Positions 36,257 to 45,635 of a stretch of DNA of 64,000 nucleotides are shown here, piece by piece. Each line of letters opens with the position of its first letter. Within the stretch, counting starts at the first letter, position 1. Origin of the DNA: Prevotella melaninogenica (GTDB lineage: Bacteria > Bacteroidota > Bacteroidia > Bacteroidales > Bacteroidaceae). The stretch covers positions 1,178,001-1,242,000 of the forward strand of contig NZ_CP072350.1 in the NCBI RefSeq assembly GCF_018127965.1, in the 5' to 3' direction. The notes under the pieces are model-generated. The model was not told the DNA's origin, made no database searches, and saw only the letters and a list, made by a program, of their open reading frames with translations. The position numbers and the translations under genes are program-made.

Positions 36257-36814
36257 TTACTTACCTCTTGTAAAGACAAAAAGTCCCGATTTATTCTCTA
36301 ATGACAATGTGTCTGCTCCAAGGCTTTCTACGTCAAAGGTGTCTTTTGACAGAATCAGCTTACCGTTCCATATTTTCCATGCTGTCCATGGATTCTTCTC
36401 AGACTGTAAGCTTGATGTAACGCTTCCTCCTTCTTTTATCTCAAAGTTGCGATCAAGACTACTCCAGTTACCTAACAAAGAGGTAAGATTAATCGCTGAA
36501 CGCATAAAGTTATCACCATACTCTTTATAACCGATAATGGCAAATCGGTCACCATTAATCTTTCCACCTTTAACAACTTCAAATGTGTCATTTGGGTTTA
36601 CAAGATATTCAAGTGTATCACCATGATCGGTAAGCAGAACTATAGAGTTCATACCACCATCCACCATCGTACCATAGATAGTACTATCGTTTGTGGCTAC
36701 AGAGTCCTCAGCCTCTTCAGTTTCAGACATCATAGACTTAGGTTTGCTATCCTTACAAGAGATTACTACAGTAAGAATAAACAAAGACATGATAAAATAA
36801 AAGGTTCTTTTCAT
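36257..36814 (-). CDS. Lipocalin-like lipoprotein
   Basis: 185 residues. MKRTFYFIMSLFILTVVISC is a lipoprotein signal (Cys 20) followed by an acidic linker (TEEAEDSVATNDS). The C-terminal half contains LLGNWSSLDRNFEIKEGGSV, the start of a lipocalin-like beta-barrel common in Bacteroidales lipoproteins. The ligand is unknown. It lies 30 bp downstream of mazG. Confidence 0.65.
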   Translation of the reverse strand: MKRTFYFIMSLFILTVVISCKDSKPKSMMSETEEAEDSVATNDSTIYGTMVDGGMNSIVLLTDHGDTLEYLVNPNDTFEVVKGGKINGDRFAIIGYKEYGDNFMRSAINLTSLLGNWSSLDRNFEIKEGGSVTSSLQSEKNPWTAWKIWNGKLILSKDTFDVESLGADTLSLENKSGLFVFTRGK

Positions 36815-36843
36815 ATTTATACTCCTTAATTTTTATCGTAATT

Positions 36844-37725
36844 TTAATTGTTAGCAGCCTTGGCTTGATTCCATAACTCATCCATTTCAGCAAGAGTTAA
36901 GTCCTTTATCGTAACACCCTTTGCCTTAGCCGCTTCCTCAATATAGTTAAATCGTTTGATAAACTTCTGATTCGTGTGCTCAAGAGCATTATCAGGATTC
37001 AAATGATAGAGGCGTGCTGCATTAATGAGAGAGAATAAGAAGTCGCCAAGTTCTTCTGTTGAACGTTGCTTATCCTCCTTCATCAGCTCGTTCTTCAGTT
37101 CTCCTAATTCTTCATATACCTTATCCCAAACCTGCTCTTTCTCTTCCCAATCAAAGCCAACATTACGTGCCTTGTCCTGAATGCGGTAAGCCTTAATGAG
37201 ACTTGGTAGTGATTTTGGTACACCAGAGAGTACCGAAGTATTGCCGTCACGTTCACGTTGCTTGCGCTGTTCCCATGTTGATTCTACCTGAGAAGCAGTA
37301 TTAGGAGTTGACGCTTGTGCGTTCTTAGCAGCCTGTTCTTCTTCATCTTTGTAAACTACTTGTCCTGCAGCATTAACAACCATATCAGAACGTGTCACGC
37401 TCCAACCCGTCCAATCGATAAAATCATGTCGGAACATAAGTTTGTCAGATTGTGCATTGCAGACATCAGCAACATCGAAGTTCCCCTTTTCTTCACCCAA
37501 TGTAGAATAGAAGATAACATGTTCCATGACGTCTCCAAGTTCTTTACAGATATTCTTTGAGTCATTTTTTAAGAGCGCATCAGCCAGTTCAAAGGTCTCT
37601 TCAATCGTATTGGGGCGGAGGCTTTCATTGGTCTGTTTACTATCCCATGGACACTCCTTTCGGAGTCGTTCTTGAATGTCTAAAAGTCGGGAAAAAGCTT
37701 TCAGTTTATCTTCTTTAGTATGCAA
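36844..37725 (-). CDS. mazG: Nucleoside triphosphate pyrophosphohydrolase MazG
   Basis: 293 residues against 263 in E. coli. MazG hydrolyses NTPs to NMPs, affecting ppGpp levels and removing abnormal nucleotides. Both tandem MazG domains are present: ECPWDSKQTNESLRPNTIEE with EELGDVMEHVIFYSTLGEE-type metal residues (first), and YEELGELKNELM with EELGDFLFSLINAARLY (second). A polar linker of about 30 residues near 130-165 (EEEQAAKNAQASTPNTASQV) accounts for the extra length. A divergent TATCTTTG -7 box (complement of 37788-37795) lies 63 bp upstream. Confidence 0.95.
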   Translation of the reverse strand: MHTKEDKLKAFSRLLDIQERLRKECPWDSKQTNESLRPNTIEETFELADALLKNDSKNICKELGDVMEHVIFYSTLGEEKGNFDVADVCNAQSDKLMFRHDFIDWTGWSVTRSDMVVNAAGQVVYKDEEEQAAKNAQASTPNTASQVESTWEQRKQRERDGNTSVLSGVPKSLPSLIKAYRIQDKARNVGFDWEEKEQVWDKVYEELGELKNELMKEDKQRSTEELGDFLFSLINAARLYHLNPDNALEHTNQKFIKRFNYIEEAAKAKGVTIKDLTLAEMDELWNQAKAANN

Positions 37726-37787
37726 AGTCTTGATGTTTAAAGTTAAACATAAACGTTAAAGTACTCATCAGTGTACTATTATTGATG

Positions 37788-37825
37788 CAAAGATACGCTT
37801 TTTAGGCGGATTTTTTGTACTTTTG
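37788..37825. promoter_or_regulatory. Divergent -7 boxes of mazG and valS
   Basis: TATCTTTG on the minus strand (37788-37795) faces mazG. TACTTTTG on the plus strand (37818-37825) faces valS, 46 bp before its ATG. Neither has a clear TTTG at the standard distance. Confidence 0.55.
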
Positions 37826-37870
37826 CATCGTAATTTTAAAGATAATAAAGAAATAATAATATACGAGACA

Positions 37871-40564
37871 ATGGAATTAGCAAGCAAGTATGATCCACAA
37901 GTAGTGGAGTCTAAATGGTACCAGTATTGGCTGGACAACAAGCTTTTCAGTTCTAAGCCTGATGGCCGCGAGCCCTACACCGTGGTTATTCCACCACCAA
38001 ACGTAACGGGTGTGCTTCACATGGGCCATATGTTGAACAACACGATACAGGACATCTTGGTAAGACGTGCCCGCATGGAAGGTAAGAATGCATGCTGGGT
38101 ACCGGGTACTGACCACGCAAGTATTGCTACAGAAGCAAAGGTTGTGAACCGCCTCGCAGAGCAAGGTATAAAGAAGACTGACCTCACTCGTGAGCAGTTC
38201 CTTGAGCATGCATGGGATTGGACACACGAACATGGTGGCATTATCCTCAAGCAGTTGCGTCGACTTGGTTGCTCATGCGATTGGGATCGTACTGCTTTCA
38301 CCATGGATGATACTCGTAGCAAGAGTGTTATCAAGGTATTCTGCGACCTCTATAAGAAGGGTTACATCTATCGTGGTGTACGCATGGTTAACTGGGATCC
38401 ACAGGCTCAGACGGCTCTTTCTGACGAAGAGGTAATCTACAAGGATGAGCATTCTAAGCTTTATCACCTTAAATACTATGTTGCTGAAGAAGACCAAGCA
38501 AAGGTTGAACGTAAGGATGAAGGCAACGTAATGCATAAGGATGCGAAGGGTTACTATGCTGTTGTTGCAACCACTCGTCCAGAGACAATCATGGGTGACT
38601 CAGCTATGTGTATCAACCCAGAGGACGTTAAGAATACATGGTTGAAGGGTCTTCATGTTATCGTTCCATTGGTAAATCGTGTGATTCCAGTTATCGAAGA
38701 CACCTATGTTGATATCCAGTTCGGTACTGGCTGTTTGAAGGTTACACCTGCTCACGACGTTAACGACCATGCACTTGGCTTGAAACACAGTTTGGAAACT
38801 ATTGATATTTTCAACGATAATGGTACAATCTCTGAGGCTGCTGGCCTGTATGTAGGTCAGGACCGTATGGATGTACGTAAGCAGATATCAAAGGATTTGG
38901 AGGCTGCAGGACTGATGGAGAAGGTTGAAGACTATGATAATAAAGTCGGATACTCAGAGCGTACACACGTACCTATCGAGCCAAAGCTCTCTACACAATG
39001 GTTCTTAAAGATGCAGCACTTTGCTGATATCGCCCTTTCTCCTGTCATGGACGACGATATTGAGTTCTATCCAAAGAAGTATAAGAATACTTATCGCCAC
39101 TGGTTAGAGAACATCAAGGACTGGTGTATCAGCCGTCAGTTGTGGTGGGGTCATCGTATTCCTGCTTACTACTTCAAAGATACAGAAGGCAAGAATGCCA
39201 CCGTTGTGGCAGAAACTACTGAAGAAGCATTGAAGTTGGCACAGGAGATTAATCCTTCAGTAACAGCTGCCGACCTTGAACAAGAGAGCGATTGTATGGA
39301 CACTTGGTTCTCAAGTTGGTTGTGGCCAATCTCTGTCTTCGATGGAATCAACAACCCTGACAACGAAGAAATCAACTACTACTACCCTACCAGCGACCTC
39401 GTTACGGGTCCAGATATCATCTTCTTCTGGGTAGCACGTATGATTATGGCAGGCTATGAGTATCGTGGAAAGTTCCCATTCAAGCATGTTTACTTCACGG
39501 GTATCGTACGTGATAAGCTCGGTCGCAAGATGAGTAAGAGTCTTGGTAACTCACCAGATCCAATCATGTTGATTGAGAAGTACGGTGCTGACGGTGTTCG
39601 TATGGGTATGATGCTCTCTGCCCCTGCAGGCAACGATATCCTCTTCGACGAGACACTTTGTGAGCAAGGACGTAACTTCAATAATAAGATTTGGAATGCT
39701 TTCCGCCTCGTTCAGGGTTGGGAAACGACTGATGCTGAACAGCCATTGGCAAACAAGATTGCTGTTGAGTGGTTCGAAGCTAAGTTGAAAGAAGTGAATG
39801 CAGAAATGAACGAGCAGTTCAAGAGCTATCGTATTTCAGAGGCTTTGATGACTGTTTACCGCCTCTTCTGGGACGAGTTCTCAAGTTGGTACTTAGAGAT
39901 GATTAAGCCAGAATATGGCAAACCAATCGACAAGCTCACCTACGAAGCAACCCTTAAGTTCTTCAATTCACTCTTGAAGATGTTGCATCCATTCATGCCT
40001 TTCATTACTGAAGAGTTGTGGCAGCACATCTATGACCGCAAGGATAACGAGAGCATCATGCGTGACGAACTTAAACTTGACGCACCAAGCAAGGAGGAAT
40101 TGAGCCTTATCGAGGCAATTGAGCAGGTTAAGGCGATTGTCAGCGGTGTGAGAACCGTACGCAATCAGAAGAATATTGCTCCAAAGGTTGAGCTCGATTT
40201 GAACGTAATCGGTCAGAACAACTACGAGGCTTACAACAGTGTAATCATTAAGATGGCTAACTTGAAGGCTATTGAAGTGGTTGCTGAGAAGAGTGGTGAC
40301 GCATCTGGTTTCATGGTTGGTACCGATAGTTTTGCAGTTCCAGTGGGCGACTTGATTGACGTTGCAGCTGAGATTGAGAAGCAGGAGAAGGAGCTCAAGC
40401 ATCTTGAAGGCTTCCTCACAGGTATCAAGAAGAAACTCTCAAACGAGAAGTTCGTAGCAAATGCACCTGAAGCTGTTATCGAACGTGAGCGCAAGAAGCA
40501 GAGCGACTCTGAAGAGAAGATTGCTGCTTTGAAGGCAAGTCTTGAAGAGTTGAGAAAGAAGTAA
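37871..40564 (+). CDS. valS: Valyl-tRNA synthetase
   Basis: 897 residues from the ATG at 37871 ([20 protein letters not shown]); an extension to 37823 would overlap the promoter. Class I motifs: the HIGH-equivalent in [17 protein letters not shown] and the KMSKS loop in [17 protein letters not shown]. The CP1 editing domain is present ([23 protein letters not shown]), as is the anticodon-binding domain. The C-terminus is a coiled-coil arm ([20 protein letters not shown]) ending [12 protein letters not shown]. Confidence 0.98.
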   Translation: MELASKYDPQVVESKWYQYWLDNKLFSSKPDGREPYTVVIPPPNVTGVLHMGHMLNNTIQDILVRRARMEGKNACWVPGTDHASIATEAKVVNRLAEQGIKKTDLTREQFLEHAWDWTHEHGGIILKQLRRLGCSCDWDRTAFTMDDTRSKSVIKVFCDLYKKGYIYRGVRMVNWDPQAQTALSDEEVIYKDEHSKLYHLKYYVAEEDQAKVERKDEGNVMHKDAKGYYAVVATTRPETIMGDSAMCINPEDVKNTWLKGLHVIVPLVNRVIPVIEDTYVDIQFGTGCLKVTPAHDVNDHALGLKHSLETIDIFNDNGTISEAAGLYVGQDRMDVRKQISKDLEAAGLMEKVEDYDNKVGYSERTHVPIEPKLSTQWFLKMQHFADIALSPVMDDDIEFYPKKYKNTYRHWLENIKDWCISRQLWWGHRIPAYYFKDTEGKNATVVAETTEEALKLAQEINPSVTAADLEQESDCMDTWFSSWLWPISVFDGINNPDNEEINYYYPTSDLVTGPDIIFFWVARMIMAGYEYRGKFPFKHVYFTGIVRDKLGRKMSKSLGNSPDPIMLIEKYGADGVRMGMMLSAPAGNDILFDETLCEQGRNFNNKIWNAFRLVQGWETTDAEQPLANKIAVEWFEAKLKEVNAEMNEQFKSYRISEALMTVYRLFWDEFSSWYLEMIKPEYGKPIDKLTYEATLKFFNSLLKMLHPFMPFITEELWQHIYDRKDNESIMRDELKLDAPSKEELSLIEAIEQVKAIVSGVRTVRNQKNIAPKVELDLNVIGQNNYEAYNSVIIKMANLKAIEVVAEKSGDASGFMVGTDSFAVPVGDLIDVAAEIEKQEKELKHLEGFLTGIKKKLSNEKFVANAPEAVIERERKKQSDSEEKIAALKASLEELRKK

Positions 40565-40574
40565 TCAATTATCT

Positions 40575-40656
40575 CTTTGGCTAATGGGTTCATTAGCCAA
40601 AGCATTTTAGTACATATAAAAATAAAGAGGAATGCCTTTGCGTTCCTCTTTATTTG
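40575..40656. terminator. Two hairpins between valS and the DUF2461 gene
   Basis: CTTTGGCTAATG and CATTAGCCAAAG pair across a four-base loop (about 40575-40602). AAATAAAGAGGAA and TTCCTCTTTATTT pair at about 40621-40656 with T runs on both strands. The first ends valS and the second can serve both convergent genes. Confidence 0.85.
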
Positions 40657-40659
40657 TTT

Positions 40660-41370
40660 TTACTCATAATCATCTACCACATTATTAATGAAGTCCATCA
40701 TAGGCTTACCTGTCTTACAGATATGTTCTAACTGCTCAACCCAGCCATCGCCCTCGAAGAAGTCATCGGGCACAGACACCCAACAACAATAATCCTTCAT
40801 TCGAAGATACTGAAGATGCTCATAATCTTTTGGAAATCCCTTTGGAACAGTCTTTAAAGCTGCAAGTCCAAAGCCTTTTTTACTGACTTTGTCGTCTGTC
40901 CATTCACCTTCATTAGGTCGTCCAAACAAATCGATAAACTCCTCATTCTCTACATGCTTGAGCCATTCATCAATGTTTGCCATGATTTCATTGCGACATG
41001 AAGTCAATATATTCGTAGGCAACCAATAGCAACCCACAGCAACCAAGCAGTTCCCTGGCTGAAGATGTATATAATAACCGCCTCGCAACGCCTTTCTACC
41101 ACGTGCACAGATATATGCACCCAAGTGGCATTTATACGGACTCTTATCAGGTGAGAAACGTATGTCACGATAGAAACGATAGGTACAATCCTTTGCCGTC
41201 AAGTGTGAAACCTCATCATCAAAGGTTGCCAAACAAGATATTATTTGGTCAACTCCATTCTCGAAATCAGCCTTCACCGCATCGTATTCAGCCTTATGTT
41301 CCTGAAACCATTGCTTATTATTGTTCGCAGCAATACCCTTCAAGAAGTGCATTATCTTCTTTGTATTCAT
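40660..41370 (-). CDS. DUF2461-family protein
   Basis: 236 residues. The family signature is clear: FLKGIAANNNKQWFQEHKAEYD at the N-terminus, YRFYRDIRFSPDKSPYKCHL in the middle, and GGYYIHLQPGNCLVAVGCYW. DUF2461 (TIGR02453) proteins are widespread and uncharacterised; conserved Arg, Asp and His residues suggest an enzyme. It lies 48 bp downstream of nth on the same strand. Confidence 0.88.
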   Translation of the reverse strand: MNTKKIMHFLKGIAANNNKQWFQEHKAEYDAVKADFENGVDQIISCLATFDDEVSHLTAKDCTYRFYRDIRFSPDKSPYKCHLGAYICARGRKALRGGYYIHLQPGNCLVAVGCYWLPTNILTSCRNEIMANIDEWLKHVENEEFIDLFGRPNEGEWTDDKVSKKGFGLAALKTVPKGFPKDYEHLQYLRMKDYCCWVSVPDDFFEGDGWVEQLEHICKTGKPMMDFINNVVDDYE

Positions 41371-41417
41371 AATTCTTCCTATATTATATCCTTTTAAACT
41401 TTTACCTTTTCCGTTTT

Positions 41418-42065
41418 TTACAACTTACTATTCTCCAACAACTTTGGACATATATCATCAAAGGGACAATGCTCGCAATCAGGCTTAGCACTCTTGCAAA
41501 CATAACGTCCATGAAGCAATATCCAATGGTGTGCATCAGAAACCTCCTCGGTAGGGATATTCTTCATCAAATAATCCTCAACCTTACGAGGCGTGTTGGC
41601 TGTTGAAGGAACTAATCCCAGACGATGACTGACACGATAGACATGCGTATCGACAGCAAGTGTTGGCTTACCAAACCACACAGCTTGAATAACATTCGCC
41701 GTCTTACGCCCTACTCCAGGCAACGTAACGAGTGCATTAGGGTCAGAAGGTACCTCACCATCAAATTTCTCAACTAACATCTTCGACATCTCAACTAAAT
41801 GTTTTGCCTTTGAATTTGGGTAAGAAACACTCTTCACATACTCAAATATCTCATCGGCTGTAGCCCCTGCCATCGCCTTTGCATCAGGATAATGACGAAA
41901 CAATTCTGGTGTTATCGCATTGATTCGCTTATCCGTACACTGAGCAGAAAGGAGTGTCGCACAAAGAAGTTGGAAGGCTGAACCAAAGTTTAGCTCAGTC
42001 GAAACATGCCCAACATTCTTGCGAAAATAACTCAGTGCATAATCATATCTTTCTTTTCTTGTCAT
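41418..42065 (-). CDS. nth: Endonuclease III
   Basis: 215 residues. Nth is a DNA glycosylase and AP lyase for oxidised pyrimidines. The helix-hairpin-helix with catalytic Lys is in LVTLPGVGRKTANVI, and the catalytic Asp is in AVDTHVYRVSHRLG. The C-terminal 4Fe-4S ligands are in CKSAKPDCEHCPFDDIC (spacing C-x6-C-x2-C-x5-C). The expected start MTRKERYDYALSYF is used. Confidence 0.97.
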   Translation of the reverse strand: MTRKERYDYALSYFRKNVGHVSTELNFGSAFQLLCATLLSAQCTDKRINAITPELFRHYPDAKAMAGATADEIFEYVKSVSYPNSKAKHLVEMSKMLVEKFDGEVPSDPNALVTLPGVGRKTANVIQAVWFGKPTLAVDTHVYRVSHRLGLVPSTANTPRKVEDYLMKNIPTEEVSDAHHWILLHGRYVCKSAKPDCEHCPFDDICPKLLENSKL

Positions 42066-42127
42066 CTTGTTATAGTATAGTACAGCATAAAATAAACAGC
42101 TCAGCCAATTATCTCAGCCAATAAAAA

Positions 42128-42748
42128 TTATTTTCTTTCTTTTATTACAACATTGTTTCCCACAACAACAATAGCTTGCTGATTTGTAATAATCTTCAAG
42201 GGCAGATGGCTGTTCTTGTTGACAACTTCCCGTGCAGCCTCTTCAAAAGGAAAGCTATCGAAATGTACGACAGGATAGAATCCAACAATGCCAAGACCTA
42301 CAAAGTCCTCCAACTCTGGTGTCAGCGAATAACAATCATCCATACCCTTTGCATATTCAATGTTGGGAGCAAGTATCATCGTTCCAGCAGATTCCCCAAT
42401 ATATAGTTTTCCTTGCTCCACCTGCTCTATGATATACTTGTCGGCACCTGTTTTCCTCAATTCTTGCAAGAGAAAAAACATATTGCCACCCGATACATAG
42501 ATACAGTCGCAGCTTGTCAGGACCTCTTCCATTTCATTCTTACTGCATTGAGTAATTTCCAATTCCTTGATGATAAGTCCAAGAGAATCAAGTGCCACCT
42601 TGGCATCTTCCACATACTGTGTATACGCTTCATGAATGCTTGCTGTAGGGATAAATGCTACTGTCTTGCCCCTCAACGGAACTGAAACGGATTCGGATAA
42701 AATTGAAGCAACATCAGCAAAAGATGAACATAAAAAAATTTTCTTCAT
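42128..42748 (-). CDS. S51-family peptidase (dipeptidase E-like)
   Basis: I use the ATG at 42748 (MKKIFLCSSFADVASILSES), giving about 206 residues, the usual size for PepE-like peptidases. The family carries a Ser-His-Glu type site: the nucleophile Ser is in YIGESAGTMILAP, preceded by CIYVSGGNMFFLLQEL. These enzymes cleave Asp-X dipeptides. The frame stays open upstream to 42955. From a GTG near 42862 it would add a basic, strongly hydrophobic segment (VRCKRYRFIVFLIIILIFIP), and a TAACTTTG -7 box lies just before that GTG. A membrane-anchored form is therefore possible. Confidence 0.8.
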   Translation of the reverse strand: MKKIFLCSSFADVASILSESVSVPLRGKTVAFIPTASIHEAYTQYVEDAKVALDSLGLIIKELEITQCSKNEMEEVLTSCDCIYVSGGNMFFLLQELRKTGADKYIIEQVEQGKLYIGESAGTMILAPNIEYAKGMDDCYSLTPELEDFVGLGIVGFYPVVHFDSFPFEEAAREVVNKNSHLPLKIITNQQAIVVVGNNVVIKERK

Positions 42749-42899
42749 TGATATATTATGTTTTAGAACTTCCCTATCATTAGTACTGTAAACAGTTTTG
42801 ACAGGAATAAAAATAAGTATTATAATTAAGAATACTATAAATCTATACCTCTTACATCTCACGTTTAATACTGCAAAGTTACTAAAAAATAACAGATTA

Positions 42900-42931
42900 T
42901 TTGGTCCTTTCCGAAACTTAATGTAATTTTG
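42900..42931 (+). promoter_or_regulatory. Promoter of the 73-residue membrane-protein gene
   Basis: TTTG (42900-42903), a 20-bp spacer, TAATTTTG (42924-42931), 26 bp before the ATG at 42958. Confidence 0.7.
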
Positions 42932-42957
42932 CATCAGAAATAAAAAACAAATCAATT

Positions 42958-43179
42958 ATGATAACTCCAATGACAGGACTGATTGCACTGCTAATCATTG
43001 CACTGATTGGCTGGGTAGTCGCAGAACTTAAAGACAAGTGCGTTACATTCGTTCACTCTGAAGAAGAGGCTGAGGGCGAAGAAGAAATGAGAGAAGCTTA
43101 CGAAGCACATGGTGGCAGAGAGCTGAATCTAAAAGACTTGCTTGCACATAACAGTACAAACGGCTACAAGTCTATCTAA
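42958..43179 (+). CDS. Small single-pass membrane protein
   Basis: 73 residues. One N-terminal helix (LIALLIIALIGWVVAEL) is followed by a very acidic region (HSEEEAEGEEEMREAYEAH) and a polar tail. I recognise no family. A consensus promoter and a terminator bracket it as a monocistronic gene. Confidence 0.65.
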   Translation: MITPMTGLIALLIIALIGWVVAELKDKCVTFVHSEEEAEGEEEMREAYEAHGGRELNLKDLLAHNSTNGYKSI

Positions 43180-43200
43180 GATTAATAGCAAATAACATAA

Positions 43201-43240
43201 AAGACGGGAATGATATGGTCGTATCATTCCTGTCTTCTTT
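43201..43240 (+). terminator. Terminator of the 73-residue protein gene
   Basis: AAGACGGGAATGATA and TATCATTCCTGTCTT form a 15-bp stem (one G-T type mismatch) with loop TGGTCG, followed by TCTTTAT. Confidence 0.8.
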
Positions 43241-43400
43241 ATATTATATAATGTGGGATTAATCTTCAGAAGTTGGTTTTTATAGGAGTAAAACACATAC
43301 TGCTGTCTTGAAAAATCATTACATAAAAAGGGAGAAAAGAAGCTTCTTTTAACATGAAAACATCAAAAAAGGCCGCATTCGCAACAATCAGAGAATCAAA

Positions 43401-43530
43401 TAGTTGCAAAAGCACATCATAAAAGATGCCTAATTGCATTGCAAAAGGGCGTTAGTTGGCATGCAACTAACGCCCTTTTGGACCTCAATTAACGCCCAAT
43501 TGGAACGCAATTAAGCATCTATTCATTTTT
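43401..43530. repeat. 22-bp repeat array, class C, copy 3
   Basis: Units at 43421-43442, 43443-43464, 43465-43486, 43487-43508 and 43509-43530, with a partial first unit from 43401. The second and third units face each other (GGGCGTTAG then CTAACGCCC), forming a strong hairpin at its centre. It lies between the 73-residue gene and mntH, both of which end toward it. Confidence 0.75.
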
Positions 43531-43577
43531 AAGATGTGAATTTATTTTACAACATTCCACCTTGCAAGACATCATCA

Positions 43578-44840
43578 CTATGATATACTCTCTATCAAGA
43601 GCCATATATTAAGTAAGGTGACAATGCCTGCCAACGAGTAAAGGAAGACCATATTCAACTTACTATTGGCATACTTACCCATCACACGCTTGGAAGATGT
43701 CAGACCGACTTGTAAGAAAACGGTGAAAGGAAGTTGGACAGAAAGGAACATCTGTGAGATAATCAATCCCTTAAATGGGTCACCAATAAAGAATATCATC
43801 AGAAGGGCAATACCTAATGAGAGGACAATTCCAGCAATAGAGTGCGTATCTTTTGCATTATATGACTCACCAAAAAGTCCAGAGAAGATACTACCCGCAG
43901 CCATTCCACTGGTTATCGTACTTGAAATACCTGCTAAAAGTAAGGCAATAGCAAATATATTCGCAGCATTATTACCCAAAAGTGGTTGTAACATTGCTTG
44001 CGCCTGAGACAGTTCATCAACGTGCTGACCATGAGAGAAGAACGTACTTGCTGCCAAGAGAATCATTGCAGAGTTAATAGCCCAACCCACAATCATGGAG
44101 AAAAGAGTGTCGACAAACTCATACTTCAACATGTGCCGGATACGCTCGTCACCCTCCAAATAAATCTCACGACTCTGTACAATCTCTGAGTGAAGGAAAA
44201 GATTATGAGGCATCACAACCGCTCCCAACACACTCATGATGATCAAAAGAGAACCTTGTGGAACAGTTGGAACGAATGCACCCTCAATGGCTGCAGGCCA
44301 GTGAATATCAACGAGGAAGAGTTCATAGACAAACGAAAGGCCTATCATTGACACAAAGCCAATGATGGCACGCTCCATCTTCTTATAGCTATTCGTAAAA
44401 AGCATTATCAACACAGCCACTGTTGTTAAGACAGAGCCTGTAGGAATACTAATACCAAAGAGCATTTGTAGTGCAATCGCACCACCAAGAATCTCTGCTA
44501 AAGAGGTAGAAATACTGGCAAGAATTGCACTCAAGATAATAGGACGGCCTATCCATTTAGGTGCATACTTAACTGCTGCCTCACTGAGACAGAGTCCTGT
44601 CACGATTCCAAGATGAGCAACATTATGCTGTAAAGCTATGAGCATAATCGTCGAAAGGGTTACTACCCATAACAATGCATAGCCATACTCTGAACCTGCA
44701 GCAAAGTTACTTGCCCAGTTACCTGGGTCGATAAAACCTACGGTCACCAACAAACCGGGACCAATAAACTTAAATATATCTAAGGCACCCAACACGCGTG
44801 GGTGGTCCTTACGTCGTAGTTCTTTTAATAAATTCTTCAT
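43578..44840 (-). CDS. mntH: Nramp-family divalent metal transporter
   Basis: 420 residues with about eleven membrane helices. The metal-binding DPGN motif in helix 1 is at residues 38-41 (GFIDPGNWASNFAAGSEYGY), and the helix-6 motif is AVVMPHNLFLHSE. These place it among proton-coupled Mn(II)/Fe(II) importers. It has its own upstream -7 box (TAACTTTG, complement of 44858-44865). No MntR-like gene is adjacent. Confidence 0.95.
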   Translation of the reverse strand: MKNLLKELRRKDHPRVLGALDIFKFIGPGLLVTVGFIDPGNWASNFAAGSEYGYALLWVVTLSTIMLIALQHNVAHLGIVTGLCLSEAAVKYAPKWIGRPIILSAILASISTSLAEILGGAIALQMLFGISIPTGSVLTTVAVLIMLFTNSYKKMERAIIGFVSMIGLSFVYELFLVDIHWPAAIEGAFVPTVPQGSLLIIMSVLGAVVMPHNLFLHSEIVQSREIYLEGDERIRHMLKYEFVDTLFSMIVGWAINSAMILLAASTFFSHGQHVDELSQAQAMLQPLLGNNAANIFAIALLLAGISSTITSGMAAGSIFSGLFGESYNAKDTHSIAGIVLSLGIALLMIFFIGDPFKGLIISQMFLSVQLPFTVFLQVGLTSSKRVMGKYANSKLNMVFLYSLAGIVTLLNIWLLIESIS

Positions 44841-44865
44841 TCTACATAAGTTTTATGCAAAGTTA

Positions 44866-45221
44866 CAATATCTATGTGACAAACTACAAGATGACAAGAG
44901 TTTATTGAAAAAAATACAAACAATTAGGTAGGTGGATTAAAACCAAATCAGTCATTAGACCACAATGTTTCTGGAATTCTTGTTTTTGTGTTGTTTCCTA
45001 ACATCTTTTATTTTCTTGTCAGTTACAATTCTACAACAAAATGAATAATAAAAGGTTAGCACGAAGCGTTAAAATATACTTTGAATGGTCACAATAACAC
45101 CTAAGTTTAAATCTGAGAACCGCTTAAAAGAACTATAAAAAAAAATATACGACTTTATTTAAGAAACCTAAAACGAATCAACAAAATACTGTAAACAAAA
45201 TTACGTAACCAAAAAGTTACT
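44866..45221. other. AT-rich intergenic region, no gene seen
   Basis: No plausible frame, promoter or strong hairpin is visible. The string TCATTAGACC occurs at about 44952-44961 and also at about 26697-26706; related TCATTAGAGCC is at about 35124-35134. Confidence 0.4.
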
Positions 45222-45313
45222 AAAAACAAAAATGCCCTACGCTTCACAGCGATGGGCATTCAATCTCAATAGGTATTAGTTTCTTTAAGGTAAAAAGATT
45301 GTATTCAGGATAA
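45222..45313 (-). ncRNA. Small RNA, Bacteroidales-1-like (~90 nt)
   Basis: A full promoter on the minus strand sets the start near 45313, and a terminator hairpin ends it: AATGCCC and GGGCATT with inner pairs CGCT/AGCG, followed by TTTTTGTTTTT (complement of 45221-45231). The conserved-looking core reads CCTTAAAGAAACTAATACC on the minus strand. The Rfam motif Bacteroidales-1 is described as a short RNA bounded by a Bacteroidetes promoter and a terminator, which is this layout, but I cannot confirm the match. The 5' flank also contains AATGCCCTA, which could compete with the terminator stem. Confidence 0.6.
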
Positions 45314-45319
45314 CGTTTG

Positions 45320-45351
45320 CAAAGATAGGGCATTATTTTTATATGTGCAAA
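45320..45351 (-). promoter_or_regulatory. Promoter of the small RNA
   Basis: On the minus strand TTTG (complement of 45348-45351), a 20-bp spacer, TATCTTTG (complement of 45320-45327). Confidence 0.75.
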
Positions 45352-45603
45352 CTTTTATGCAACTTTTTTATTAATAAAGAAACATTTGTTATCACACATA
45401 CACCTATCGCTGAAAGCCGTTCACATTCACTTTTATTAAACACTTTAAAAAGATAAAGAAAAATGGTTTTATTTCGTTACGGAAAATGTATAAAACATTA
45501 TAAAACATTACTCAGAAAGTATTTTGCAATACTAATTTCAAACTGCATAAAAGAATATACATTATTATTTAGAACAAAGTGCATCATAAACAAGAAAAAT
45601 GAG

Positions 45604-45611
45604 TAACTTTG
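45604..45611 (+). promoter_or_regulatory. -7 box of glnS
   Basis: TAACTTTG, 24 bp before the glnS ATG at 45636. No TTTG at the standard distance. Confidence 0.55.
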
Positions 45612-45635
45612 CAGCATAATAATAAATAGGAAAAT

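Noticed and set aside
42128..42955. Peptidase start at TTG 42955
   Set aside because: This start lies within the promoter of the divergent small gene and adds a long non-conserved extension; the ATG at 42748 gives the family length.
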